Shown here piece by piece: positions 1 to 5,679 of a stretch of 7,395 nt of DNA (the stretch's first letter is position 1; every line of letters begins with the position of its first letter). Under the pieces are notes generated by a model, which ran no database searches, had not been told where the DNA came from, and was given only the letters and a program-made list of their open reading frames with translations. A program made the translations under genes and the position numbers. Source of the DNA: JARRRL01 sp037380725 (GTDB lineage Bacteria > Pseudomonadota > Gammaproteobacteria > Pseudomonadales > JANQJO01); the NCBI GenBank assembly GCA_037380725.1, contig JARRRL010000121.1, forward strand, positions 1 through 7,395, read 5' to 3'.

Positions 1-409
1 GCACGCTGATGGGCAGTCCATGTGGATCACGCTGGTTGTCCTGCACCAGTCGAAAGGCGCGCAGATAATTGGTGACTTCTTCGACATCGTCTGTGTTGCT
101 AACGGCGAATCCCGCTTCCTCGTCAAACAGGTCAGTTAACGTGGCCTGGGTACCCTCTATCTGCGAGGTGAGCAACGCCTCCTTGCGGATGGCGCTGTAC
201 AGCAGCCAATCAATCGACGGTACCAGCCCCGACACCGCAGACAGGCGACCCAGTGCCAACTTGGCCTGTTGGTTCAGGTCTGTGTATGCCTCTAAAGTCA
301 GCGCCGGGTTGTCAGGTGGTAATAGATGTGGCACGAAGGCCCTAACCGTTTCTCCTAATGTCGTCGAGATGGCGTAAGTGCCCGTGATTCGCTTCATAAT
401 TCGCTTCAT
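1..409 (-). CDS. Fic-family protein, N-terminal part (runs off the left edge)
   Basis: The first 136 codons of a gene whose 3' end lies outside the window. The translation shows a Fic N-terminal domain: a helical stretch (LNQQAKLALGRLSAVSGLVP, about residues 43-62) followed by KEALLTSQIEGTQATLTDL. TSQIEG (about residues 76-81) fits the class II inhibitory motif [S/T]xxxE[G/N], whose Glu blocks ATP binding in the Fic fold. Fic proteins usually transfer AMP to a hydroxyl of a target protein. The catalytic HxFx(D/E)GNGR loop would lie further downstream and cannot be checked here. Two starts are possible, ATG at 409 or 397, because the first 12 bases are duplicated (MKRIMKRI). Neither has a clear Shine-Dalgarno sequence. 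The gene directly follows a palindromic operator-like array, so it is probably repressed or self-regulated. Proteins of this class often end in a winged-helix DNA-binding domain, which could bind that array (inference). The family call is strong; the target is unknown. Confidence 0.88.
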   Translation of the reverse strand, partial: MKRIMKRITGTYAISTTLGETVRAFVPHLLPPDNPALTLEAYTDLNQQAKLALGRLSAVSGLVPSIDWLLYSAIRKEALLTSQIEGTQATLTDLFDEEAGFAVSNTDDVEEVTNYLRAFRLVQDNQRDPHGLPISV

Positions 410-489
410 AGAAAAGTTATCTTTAATACAACGTACTCTTATTAAAGCATTCTTTAATAAGAGACACCAGTATTAAAGCACTCTTTAAT
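410..489. promoter_or_regulatory. Operator-like array: three palindromes at 31-bp period upstream of the Fic gene
   Basis: Two perfect inverted repeats, ATTAAAG-CATT-CTTTAAT (441-458) and ATTAAAG-CACT-CTTTAAT (472-489), lie exactly 31 bp apart. A third, degenerate copy (AGAAAAG-TTAT-CTTTAAT, 410-427) sits at the same 31-bp spacing and touches the first ATG of the Fic gene. The middle copy extends to 12-base perfect arms (436-463). A 31-bp period is about three helical turns, so the sites face the same side of DNA, as expected for cooperative binding of a dimeric repressor. No T-tract follows and the sites lie before the start codon, so this is not a terminator. The promoter presumably lies within the array, but I cannot place -35 and -10 boxes with confidence. 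Confidence 0.7.
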
Positions 490-490
490 C

Positions 491-523
491 AAGGTGCGTA
501 ATCCGACGTATGATGAGCACCTT
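491..523. repeat. Imperfect hairpin repeat (AAGGTGC ... GCACCTT)
   Basis: Perfect 7-base inverted arms AAGGTGC (491-497) and GCACCTT (517-523) flank a 19-base centre that includes GTAATCCGACGTA. The layout recalls the dispersed GGTGCG...CGCACC hairpin repeats common between genes in proteobacteria, but only one copy is visible here, so repeat-family membership is a guess. It lies between the Fic operator array and the IstB remnant, close to where an IS21 end would be expected. The rest of 524-594 holds small palindromes, for example TGAGGACCTCA at 580-590, and no gene that I can support. Confidence 0.35.
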
Positions 524-594
524 TCACAGCTCAAGCATTGCCTAATGATTTTTTAGCTCAGGCGCTCATATTGAGTCAATGAGGACCTCACTTT

Positions 595-770
595 TCAGAT
601 AGATTCGCCCTTGAGTTTGAGTACATATGAATTGTGCAATAATCGATCAAGTATCACATCAGCGAGCGTGGAATCATCGATGAAACTGTCCATTTGGCGA
701 TGGAGGGCTGATGATGCTTGATTGAACCCCGTGCCGGTCCTCCAGGATTTCAACGCAAAAAATACATACA
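595..770 (-). pseudogene. istB: IstB (IS21-family helper ATPase) C-terminal remnant, frameshifted
   Basis: Two reading frames on the minus strand together give the end of an IstB protein. One frame, about 748-707, reads ILEDRHGVQSSIIS. Another, about 692-598, reads FIDDSTLADVILDRL then LHNSYVLKLKGES, and stops at a TGA (595-597). In intact IstB proteins these form one continuous segment, roughly EILEDRxGxxSxIxxSQLP...W...xDxTLADAILDRLVHNxxxIxLxGESMRK. A frame change around 680-705 separates them, and nothing recognisable as the ATPase core (Walker A/B) or as IstA is present. IstB normally assists the IS21 transposase IstA. This scrap of about 50-60 codons cannot be functional. The short open frame covering 595-795 is therefore a by-product of the decay and not a real gene. 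The left boundary of the old element was not found. Confidence 0.8.
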
Positions 771-818
771 GTACCAACATAATTGACATACACAACGATC
801 TATTCTAGGATTCTTTAA

Positions 819-834
819 CTGTATATAAATACAG
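819..834. promoter_or_regulatory. LexA (SOS) box candidate
   Basis: CTGTATATAAATACAG matches the gammaproteobacterial LexA operator pattern CTGT(AT-rich 8)ACAG: perfect CTGT and ACAG ends and an all-A/T centre. It lies 22 bp before the ATG of the plus-strand transposase remnant. It is followed by GATAAT (834-839), a -10-like hexamer with only a weak -35 partner (TTCTTT, 811-816; 17-bp spacing). It would have placed the transposase under SOS control. Since the gene is now broken, the box may be a relic. Box quality is high by eye; function is inferred. Confidence 0.65.
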
Positions 835-856
835 ATAATATAACATCAAGATCGCT

Positions 857-1307
857 ATGACGAATCCTCGAAACTCGCTCATCAGCTTAGAAGACACACC
901 TTACTACCACGTCGTTTCCAGATGTGTGCGTAGATCATTTTGTGCGGTCTAGACACTTTATCTGGCAAGAACTTTGAACATCGCAGACAATGGATCGCAG
1001 ACCGGCTGATGCTGCTCGCTACAGCCTTTTCGATTGAATATCCCTTTCAGACTTGAGGAATACTTACAACTCGTCGATTGGACCGGAAAATTCTACGGGA
1101 TGACAAAAACGGTTACATCCCTGAAAATAGTCCTCCTATTTTAAAGCGTCCTAAAATCGACACCAAACAATGGATTTATTGCACCCAACATTTTGAGAGT
1201 CGACTTAAAAATTTGTAGGGAAATATCACTCAATCCAGAAAGCCTGCCAGAGCATGAATCGTCACTGGGCTCAAGGTATGCGGAACTGCCAAATGGCTTT
1301 TGCATAA
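857..1307 (+). pseudogene. Y1/HUH (IS200-like, REP-associated type) transposase, degenerate
   Basis: The start reads MTNPRNSLISLEDTPYYHVV then SRCVRRSF, the typical N-terminus of the chromosomal Y1 transposase family (xPYYHVxSRCVRRAFLCG). A stop follows at 950-952. Similarity continues in another frame from about 943 (CGLDTLSGKNFEHRRQWIAD, then RLMLLATAFSI). It then jumps at about 1037-1043 directly to the C-terminal region (PFRLEEYLQLVDWTGK, 1043-1090), skipping the central part that holds the HUH metal-binding histidines (normally MSNHYH). Another frame carries ILRDDKNGYIPE ... TQHFESRLKNL to a TAG at 1216-1218. A last frame (from about 1239) gives KACQSMNRHWAQGMRNCQMA and stops at 1305-1307. 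That is at least four frame disruptions plus one deletion. The protein cannot be catalytic. Intact relatives make single-strand nicks at hairpin repeats. A LexA-like box lies just upstream. Confidence 0.85.
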
Positions 1308-1335
1308 AATTTGCCCTTCCCCGCTACGCATCAAC

Positions 1336-1355
1336 TCCAGTCAAGTTTGACTGGA
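1336..1355. terminator. Stem-loop just after the operon's last gene (possible 3' end)
   Basis: A perfect inverted repeat with 9-base arms, TCCAGTCAA and TTGACTGGA, and a 2-base centre (GT on the plus strand) begins 6 bases past the TAG of the response regulator. It could mark the transcript end of the leftward operon. No T-tract follows on the minus strand (GTTGATGCG), so it is not a canonical rho-independent terminator. It may act with Rho, protect the mRNA 3' end, or be an unrelated palindrome. Confidence 0.4.
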
Positions 1356-1361
1356 AGCAAG

Positions 1362-1916
1362 CTACTCTGCCGCAGGGCGTTTTTGCAGTTTACGCTGCAA
1401 GGTGCGGCGGTGCATATTCAGGGCGCGGGCGGTAGCGGAGATATTACCATCGTGTTTCATCAGTACGTGTTGCAAATGTTCCCATTCCAAACGATCTACC
1501 GACAAGGGTTTTTGGTTGACGGGGGGAACCTCCTCGACGGTGTCCTTATCCTGTAACAGGCTGATGATGTCAGTTGTGGTGATGGGCTTGCACAGGTAAT
1601 TATCCGCGCCCCGTTTGATGGCGTCCACTGCGGTGGCCACGCTGGCGTAGGCGGTGAGCATTACGACCCGTGCATCGGGCTGTTGTTGCAGAATTTGTGG
1701 TAATAGTTTCAGTCCACTTTCGCCATCCAGGTTCAAGTCCAGCAGGATGAGAGCGTACGTACTGTGTTCCAGCAGTGTCAGTGTTTCCTGCTCAGTGCCC
1801 GTGGTGTTTACTCGGTAACCTTTGCGTTGAAGTGAACGAGACAGGGTGGCGGTGAATATCTTGTCGTCGTCTACCAGTAACAAATTCGGTAGGTCTAGGG
1901 CCCTGTCGATGCTCAT
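1362..1916 (-). CDS. RegA/PrrA/ActR-family response regulator
   Basis: 184 residues, the usual size for this family. The receiver domain (about 10-125) shows the acidic triad D16-D18 in LLLVDDD, the phospho-acceptor D60 in LLDLNLDG, switch T88 in VVMLTAY and K110 in LCKP. After a short Pro-rich linker, a Fis-type helix-turn-helix (about 137-182) follows: WEHLQHVL, then GNISATARALNMHRRTLQRK, which closely matches the RegA/ActR/PrrA DNA-binding signature. These regulators control redox, respiration and energy genes in response to RegB-type kinases. The ATG at 1916 was chosen over an in-frame upstream codon at 1949 because it overlaps the kinase stop as ATGA and has GGGGAG about 8 bases upstream. 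It is the last gene of the operon, so it is probably the phosphorylation partner of the adjacent kinase. Its targets may include this operon, though I found no recognisable RegA site. Confidence 0.93.
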   Translation of the reverse strand: MSIDRALDLPNLLLVDDDKIFTATLSRSLQRKGYRVNTTGTEQETLTLLEHSTYALILLDLNLDGESGLKLLPQILQQQPDARVVMLTAYASVATAVDAIKRGADNYLCKPITTTDIISLLQDKDTVEEVPPVNQKPLSVDRLEWEHLQHVLMKHDGNISATARALNMHRRTLQRKLQKRPAAE

Positions 1917-3235
1917 GTGCTGCTCTCCCCGAGTAATAAGGGTAACCAAACATCAATGACGGCACCGCTTTCTGCTGGAATCAATTGCAAAGCGCCGCCC
2001 AGGCGATTGATGGTGGTGTGGGAAAGAAATAATCCCAAACCCAGGCCATCGGTACGCCCCGTATTAAACGGTTTCCCCAGCTGTTGGCGGACGATCTCGG
2101 GAATGCCTGGTCCAGTATCAATAATGCGAATGCAGAGCCGATCATCGTGTAGCCTGAGTTGCAATTGGGGGTCTGCTTGGCTTTCCTGGACGGCGTTGTC
2201 CAGCAGATTCAGCAGCGCCAATTCCAGGGTTTCATCGCCTTCAATCACCACGTGTGGCAGTGGAGCGGTGAGGATGTTGAGTTGACGGGCGGGATGTAAC
2301 AAACTGAATTGTTGGCGCAGTTCGTTGATCAAATCGGCCACTGGTAAGGGGCTGCGTGTATTATTCCGCAGCTTATCGGCCCGGCGCATCATGTCGCGGA
2401 GTATGGTTTTGCAGATCTGAATTTGTTGTTTCATGGTGTTCAGATCGTTCGTGACATCGGACGAGAACTCCTTGCGGTCTGCGAAGGATTCCTGAAGGTC
2501 CTCCAACAGTATGGCGACGGTGGAAAGCGGCGTGCCAAGCTTGTGAGCGGTGCCTGCGGCAAAGGTAGCCATGGCGATAATTTTTTCATTTCGCAACATT
2601 TTTTCCTGCTGTTGAGCAATGCGTTGCTGCTGCGCGCGGGAGGTCAACGCCAAGGGCAGAATTAACCCTAAAATCAGTAATACGGAAACCAGAAAAGTCA
2701 ACCACATCCCGGTAAGGTGTAATTGCATAAAGTGTTGTTCCTGACCGTTATAGTGATTGGGCTCCAGCGGAACAAATAATTGCGTCAGCAAGGTGTAGCA
2801 CAAGAGCACCATCAGTGCGACGATGCTGGTGGCTTGCCAGCCCAGCAACGCGGCGCTCATGGCTAGCGGTACAAGCAGAAGGGAAATGACGGGGTTGGTG
2901 TGGCCTCCGGCTCCATAGAGATACCAAACGAGCAGAGCAATGGAACCGAGCAAGAGCAGGAGGTACGCGCCCACGCTACCCCCTCCCGGATGGCGGCGAG
3001 CGAAGAATAAAGTTATCAACGTTAATACGGCTTGTGCGGGGAGCAATACCCAATAGACGCGATCGAGCAACCAGGCATACTGTGAGGGGAATGCCACACT
3101 CGTGAGCAGGATCACCGCGAACTGAATGGCCATGTAGCAGGTTAAGAAACGCAGACTGTTCGGTTGTAGTGTTTGTTTCAGCCAGTGGCCTTCTGCGGCT
3201 GGATCCGACGTGTCGGAGGGAGTGCAGTTTGTCAT
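1913..3235 (-). CDS. RegB/PrrB-like membrane sensor histidine kinase
   Basis: 440 residues. The N-terminal half has about six membrane segments (roughly 31-50, 55-78, 87-107, 117-132, 136-155, 178-198). Between the third and fourth lies GGHTNPV (110-116), a variant of the GGxxNPF loop that binds ubiquinone in RegB. The kinase part has an H-box AHKLGTPLS with H231, an N-box around LLNLLDNAV (N347), a G1 box DTGPGIP (373-379) and a G2 box GLGLGL (397-402). C275, in QICKTIL after the H-box, is placed like the redox-active Cys of RegB. Oddities: Lys follows the phospho-His where RegB and most kinases have an acidic residue, and Val replaces Phe in the quinone loop. The start at 3235 overlaps the upstream stop (ATGA) with no clear Shine-Dalgarno, so translation is probably coupled. 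It should sense the quinone or redox state, or the status of the envelope metal system encoded upstream (inference). Confidence 0.92.
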   Translation of the reverse strand: MTNCTPSDTSDPAAEGHWLKQTLQPNSLRFLTCYMAIQFAVILLTSVAFPSQYAWLLDRVYWVLLPAQAVLTLITLFFARRHPGGGSVGAYLLLLLGSIALLVWYLYGAGGHTNPVISLLLVPLAMSAALLGWQATSIVALMVLLCYTLLTQLFVPLEPNHYNGQEQHFMQLHLTGMWLTFLVSVLLILGLILPLALTSRAQQQRIAQQQEKMLRNEKIIAMATFAAGTAHKLGTPLSTVAILLEDLQESFADRKEFSSDVTNDLNTMKQQIQICKTILRDMMRRADKLRNNTRSPLPVADLINELRQQFSLLHPARQLNILTAPLPHVVIEGDETLELALLNLLDNAVQESQADPQLQLRLHDDRLCIRIIDTGPGIPEIVRQQLGKPFNTGRTDGLGLGLFLSHTTINRLGGALQLIPAESGAVIDVWLPLLLGESST

Positions 3236-4470
3236 CGTTGCGACCAGAGTGTTTCTTGCCAGACCAGCCCTACGGCGAAACGATCGGTACTGTCTTCTTG
3301 GCTGTTATCCCGTGTCCACTCACAGCGAATCAGGAAGGTATCCGTGGCATGCCACGCATACAGGAAGGTCGTGCGCGTAGGTTCTCGATCATTATACAGA
3401 TTTGCGATGGAAGCTAAACTGGGGGCTCCGGCTCCGATTAAGGTATTGTCCAGCGCCAAATGTTCCCAACGTACACCCAGTTCGTGTTGGTGTTGGCGCA
3501 GAGCGGTTTGTACCCAAGCGCCACGGTGTGTGCCGATGTGATCGGCTTGGTGGGTGCTGTCTTGTAGGCTCCCGTCTACATCTGCTTGAATCCATTCGGC
3601 TTGCAGTTGCCACTGCCGATCTGATGTTAGCGTGTGATCAAGGCGAAGGAATGCGCCAACGAGTTCGCTGCGCCCACTGAAACTGACTTCGGGTGCCGTG
3701 ACGGTCGCGCTGCCGTGGGTGTGTCCGCTGAGGTAGCGGCTGTCCAGACGCTCGTCCGCATCCGCTTGCAACCACCAGATACCCGTGCGCCAGCGCGAGC
3801 GTCCCCACTGTTCCTGATGATGCAGGAAGACATTGAAGCTGCCACCGTTGTCACCCGGTGTGGCGGGAAAGGCTGAGCCGCGCCAGCTTTCCGCGCCTAG
3901 AATCCAATCCTGCCATTGCCAGCGGGCACGCAGACCTTCGTCATTTAACTGACGTCCCAGAAGGACATCTAAGGCTAGAGGGCTTTCACTGAACAGGCGG
4001 TTACTCGCGTGTTCAGCATTACTTGGCGTCATCTCTGCCGCTGAGCGACCACCTTCCAAGTTCAGTCGACTGTCCCCAATAAAGAATGTATAGCCCGCAT
4101 AGGCGTGGTGAATCTCGGCTTCATTGCCATTGTCGTGACTGGAGATTTGCAGTAGGCCATAAATACCGTTTTCGCTGTTGTGCTGGATCGTCAGATTAGC
4201 GTCATCCAGTGAGGTGCCTTTTTCCACCGGATACGCTTCGCCGCCCATGAGAGCGCCAGGGATTTGCCAGACGCCGCTTTCCTGCAGCTCGGCACCGTCG
4301 TTGCGCCACGTGGCGCTCAGGGCAGCAGAGACTTTGGAGCCCAGTTCGTCATCTTGGCGCGAGTGGGCGTGAGCAAGGCGGTTCATGCTGCTTAGGCACG
4401 TCAGAACGCAAGCCAGGCTGCAAAGGACGGTTTTTTTCATGATTTGTTTTTTCATGAGTTGTTTTTTCAT
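3232..4470 (-). CDS. Putative outer-membrane beta-barrel (porin-like) protein
   Basis: 412 residues from the ATG at 4470. A signal peptide is visible: a Lys-rich start (three MKK copies), the hydrophobic core TVLCSLACVLTCLSS, and a likely cut at AHA/HS (about residue 35). The mature part is made of alternating polar/aromatic strands separated by Asp/Gly/Asn-rich turns, for example GIYGLLQIS, AYAGYTFFIGDSRLNLEGG, LRARWQWQDWILGAESW, WRTGIWWLQAD, HELGVRWEHL, FLYAWHATDTFLIRCEW and FAVGLVWQETLW. This is the pattern of a barrel of perhaps 14-18 strands. It lacks a TonB box or plug domain. I do not recognise the family. The start overlaps the di-haem enzyme stop (ATGA) and its own stop overlaps the kinase start. 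ATGs at 4455 and 4440 are alternative starts that keep the signal peptide. Its position between an MbnPH pair and a sensor kinase suggests a channel for copper, another metal or a metal chelate, or a surface anchor for the lipoproteins (inference). Confidence 0.75.
   Translation of the reverse strand: MKKQLMKKQIMKKTVLCSLACVLTCLSSMNRLAHAHSRQDDELGSKVSAALSATWRNDGAELQESGVWQIPGALMGGEAYPVEKGTSLDDANLTIQHNSENGIYGLLQISSHDNGNEAEIHHAYAGYTFFIGDSRLNLEGGRSAAEMTPSNAEHASNRLFSESPLALDVLLGRQLNDEGLRARWQWQDWILGAESWRGSAFPATPGDNGGSFNVFLHHQEQWGRSRWRTGIWWLQADADERLDSRYLSGHTHGSATVTAPEVSFSGRSELVGAFLRLDHTLTSDRQWQLQAEWIQADVDGSLQDSTHQADHIGTHRGAWVQTALRQHQHELGVRWEHLALDNTLIGAGAPSLASIANLYNDREPTRTTFLYAWHATDTFLIRCEWTRDNSQEDSTDRFAVGLVWQETLWSQR
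4426..4470 (-). repeat. Triple 15-bp tandem repeat carrying three start codons
   Basis: The first 45 bases of the beta-barrel gene are three tandem 15-mers: ATGAAAAAACAACTC, ATGAAAAAACAAATC and ATGAAAAAAACCGTC. They encode MKKQL, MKKQI and MKKTV. Each begins with an in-frame ATG, so the number of copies changes only the length of the basic n-region of the signal peptide. The A-runs make this a slippage-prone tract. The first copy also supplies the ATGA overlap with the upstream gene. Confidence 0.8.
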
Positions 4471-5639
4471 TGGGTAGACCAAGGGTTACTGAACCGGGGC
4501 GTCGTGGTAAATTCGGTGTCAGTGAGACTTTTCAAAAAAGCGATGAGATCTGATTTTTCTTGATCGGTCAGTGTGAACCCGATGATGAAACTGTCCTTGA
4601 ACGGATTGAGTCGCCCATCGCCCGCGTGCGGGCCGCTGGTGATGTTACGCCCGCCGGCGGCATAAAAATCCACAACGGCTTCCAGCGTGTCGATGCTGCC
4701 ATCGTGCATGTAGGGTGCGGTCAGCTCGATGTTGCGCAGTGAAGATGCCCGGAATTTCCCCATGTCGGCAGGGTCGCCGGTGAGCTCGATTAAGCCGCGA
4801 TTACCGTCGGGAAAGCCTCCGTTGCCATCGACATTGTACAGCCCCGTGTTGTGAAAAGGTCGTTCGATAAAGGCGATGGTGCGGTCTACGGTGGAATCGG
4901 AAAAATTGTAGCTACCATGGCAATGGAAGCATTCTGTTCGTTCGCTGAAAAATAGCGCCATGCCGCGTTTGGCGGCCTCGGATAAGGCGCTGGGGTCGCC
5001 CTGTTGGAAGCGATCAAATGGTGCGTCAAAGGACGTTAAACCACGCACAAAACACCCGATTGCCGCAATGATATTGTTAAGCGTAATGGGACTGCCTTCG
5101 TCAGGAAAGGCGTCTGCAAACAAATCGGCATAGCGGGGTTCGTCGATAATGCGCTGTAATACCTCGTCTTGATTGCTGTCGTTAATACCTTGTTCGACGG
5201 GATTTTCTCCGAACAAGGGTGCCTGCATTTGTTGCTCCAAACTCAACAAGACTGAATTGGCCCAGGTGAGGGTTGCGTTGTAACCGGCGTTGGTGAGTGT
5301 TTGGGCGTTGCGGGGATGTAAATCCCCCGTGGAGCCGACTGCCACCACGAGACCATCGGTGAAAGCTTTTTCCTGTTGGTGGCAGCTGCCGCAGGATTGC
5401 GTGCCGTTCCCGGATAAGCGAATATCATAAAACAAGTGCCGCCCCAACTGAAATTTGGCCTCGGTCATGGGGTTTGTGGTGGGCTCAACGGGCAGTGGTA
5501 GATCCTCTCGCACTCGCCAATTGAAAGCCGTATTTTTGACTTCATTATCATCGATAATGGTTGTTCGGCTACCGCCGCAGCCCGCTAACCCGAAGATGGC
5601 AATGAAAGCGAGCGCGGCAAAGGTGTGGTTGCTCTTCAT
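4467..5639 (-). CDS. mbnH: MbnH-like (MauG/CcpA superfamily) di-haem enzyme, lipoprotein
   Basis: 390 residues from the ATG at 5639. The signal peptide ends in the lipobox LAGC (Cys21), so it is a membrane-anchored periplasmic lipoprotein. Two c-type haem sites are present, CGSCH (83-87) and CFHCH (237-241). Family segments include LGRHLFYDIRLSGNGTQSC, PLFGENPVEQG, FHNTGLYNVDG, SSLRNIELTAPYMHDGS and DFYAAGGR. This is the di-haem enzyme of the metallo-mystery pair (MXAN_0977/MbnH type). In the studied methanotroph pair, MbnH uses a high-valent di-iron-haem state to oxidise a Trp of MbnP to kynurenine. The adjacent upstream gene encodes the matching MbnP-like substrate, separated by 40 bp. A GTG at 5648 would add three residues before the charged n-region, but neither start has a strong Shine-Dalgarno. 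A plain cytochrome c peroxidase is the alternative reading, made unlikely by the partner gene. Confidence 0.93.
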   Translation of the reverse strand: MKSNHTFAALAFIAIFGLAGCGGSRTTIIDDNEVKNTAFNWRVREDLPLPVEPTTNPMTEAKFQLGRHLFYDIRLSGNGTQSCGSCHQQEKAFTDGLVVAVGSTGDLHPRNAQTLTNAGYNATLTWANSVLLSLEQQMQAPLFGENPVEQGINDSNQDEVLQRIIDEPRYADLFADAFPDEGSPITLNNIIAAIGCFVRGLTSFDAPFDRFQQGDPSALSEAAKRGMALFFSERTECFHCHGSYNFSDSTVDRTIAFIERPFHNTGLYNVDGNGGFPDGNRGLIELTGDPADMGKFRASSLRNIELTAPYMHDGSIDTLEAVVDFYAAGGRNITSGPHAGDGRLNPFKDSFIIGFTLTDQEKSDLIAFLKSLTDTEFTTTPRFSNPWSTQ

Positions 5640-5679
5640 AGTGATCACACATTATGGCGCTTAATGATGGGCGCATGAT

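Noticed and set aside
69..377. Plus-strand 102-residue protein
   Set aside because: It is the opposite-strand shadow of the Fic-family gene, whose minus-strand translation shows the conserved inhibitory motif.
436..463. Rho-independent terminator
   Set aside because: The hairpin stem is A/T-rich, no T-tract follows on either strand, and it is one of a phased operator series.
410..489. CRISPR-like array (regularly spaced repeats)
   Set aside because: Only three 18-bp units with 13-bp gaps, each unit palindromic and lying directly at a start codon; far too short for repeat-spacer structure.
783..788. TTGACA as a -35 box for the Y1 transposase
   Set aside because: No -10-like hexamer at 16-18 bp; the nearest GATAAT is 45 bp away.
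1193..1435. Small plus-strand gene after the Y1 relic
   Set aside because: The TTG-started frame overlaps both the decayed transposase end and the real response regulator gene on the other strand; it has no family features or ribosome site.
3392..3876. Arg/Ala/Ser-rich frames inside the barrel gene
   Set aside because: Shadows of a clear signal-peptide-bearing gene in the main frame; composition is typical of off-frame translation.
4468..4482. Upstream TTG start for the barrel gene (adds MVYP)
   Set aside because: Weak start codon; the ATG at 4470 gives the same ATGA overlap used at the next two junctions.
4467..5639. Ordinary cytochrome c peroxidase
   Set aside because: Shares the two CxxCH sites, but the FHNTGLYN and PYMHDGS context and the adjacent MbnP-like partner point to the MbnH group.
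5637..5648. GTG start three codons upstream for the di-haem enzyme
   Set aside because: The ATG gives a standard MKSN n-region before the lipobox; the GTG has no better ribosome site. It cannot be fully excluded.
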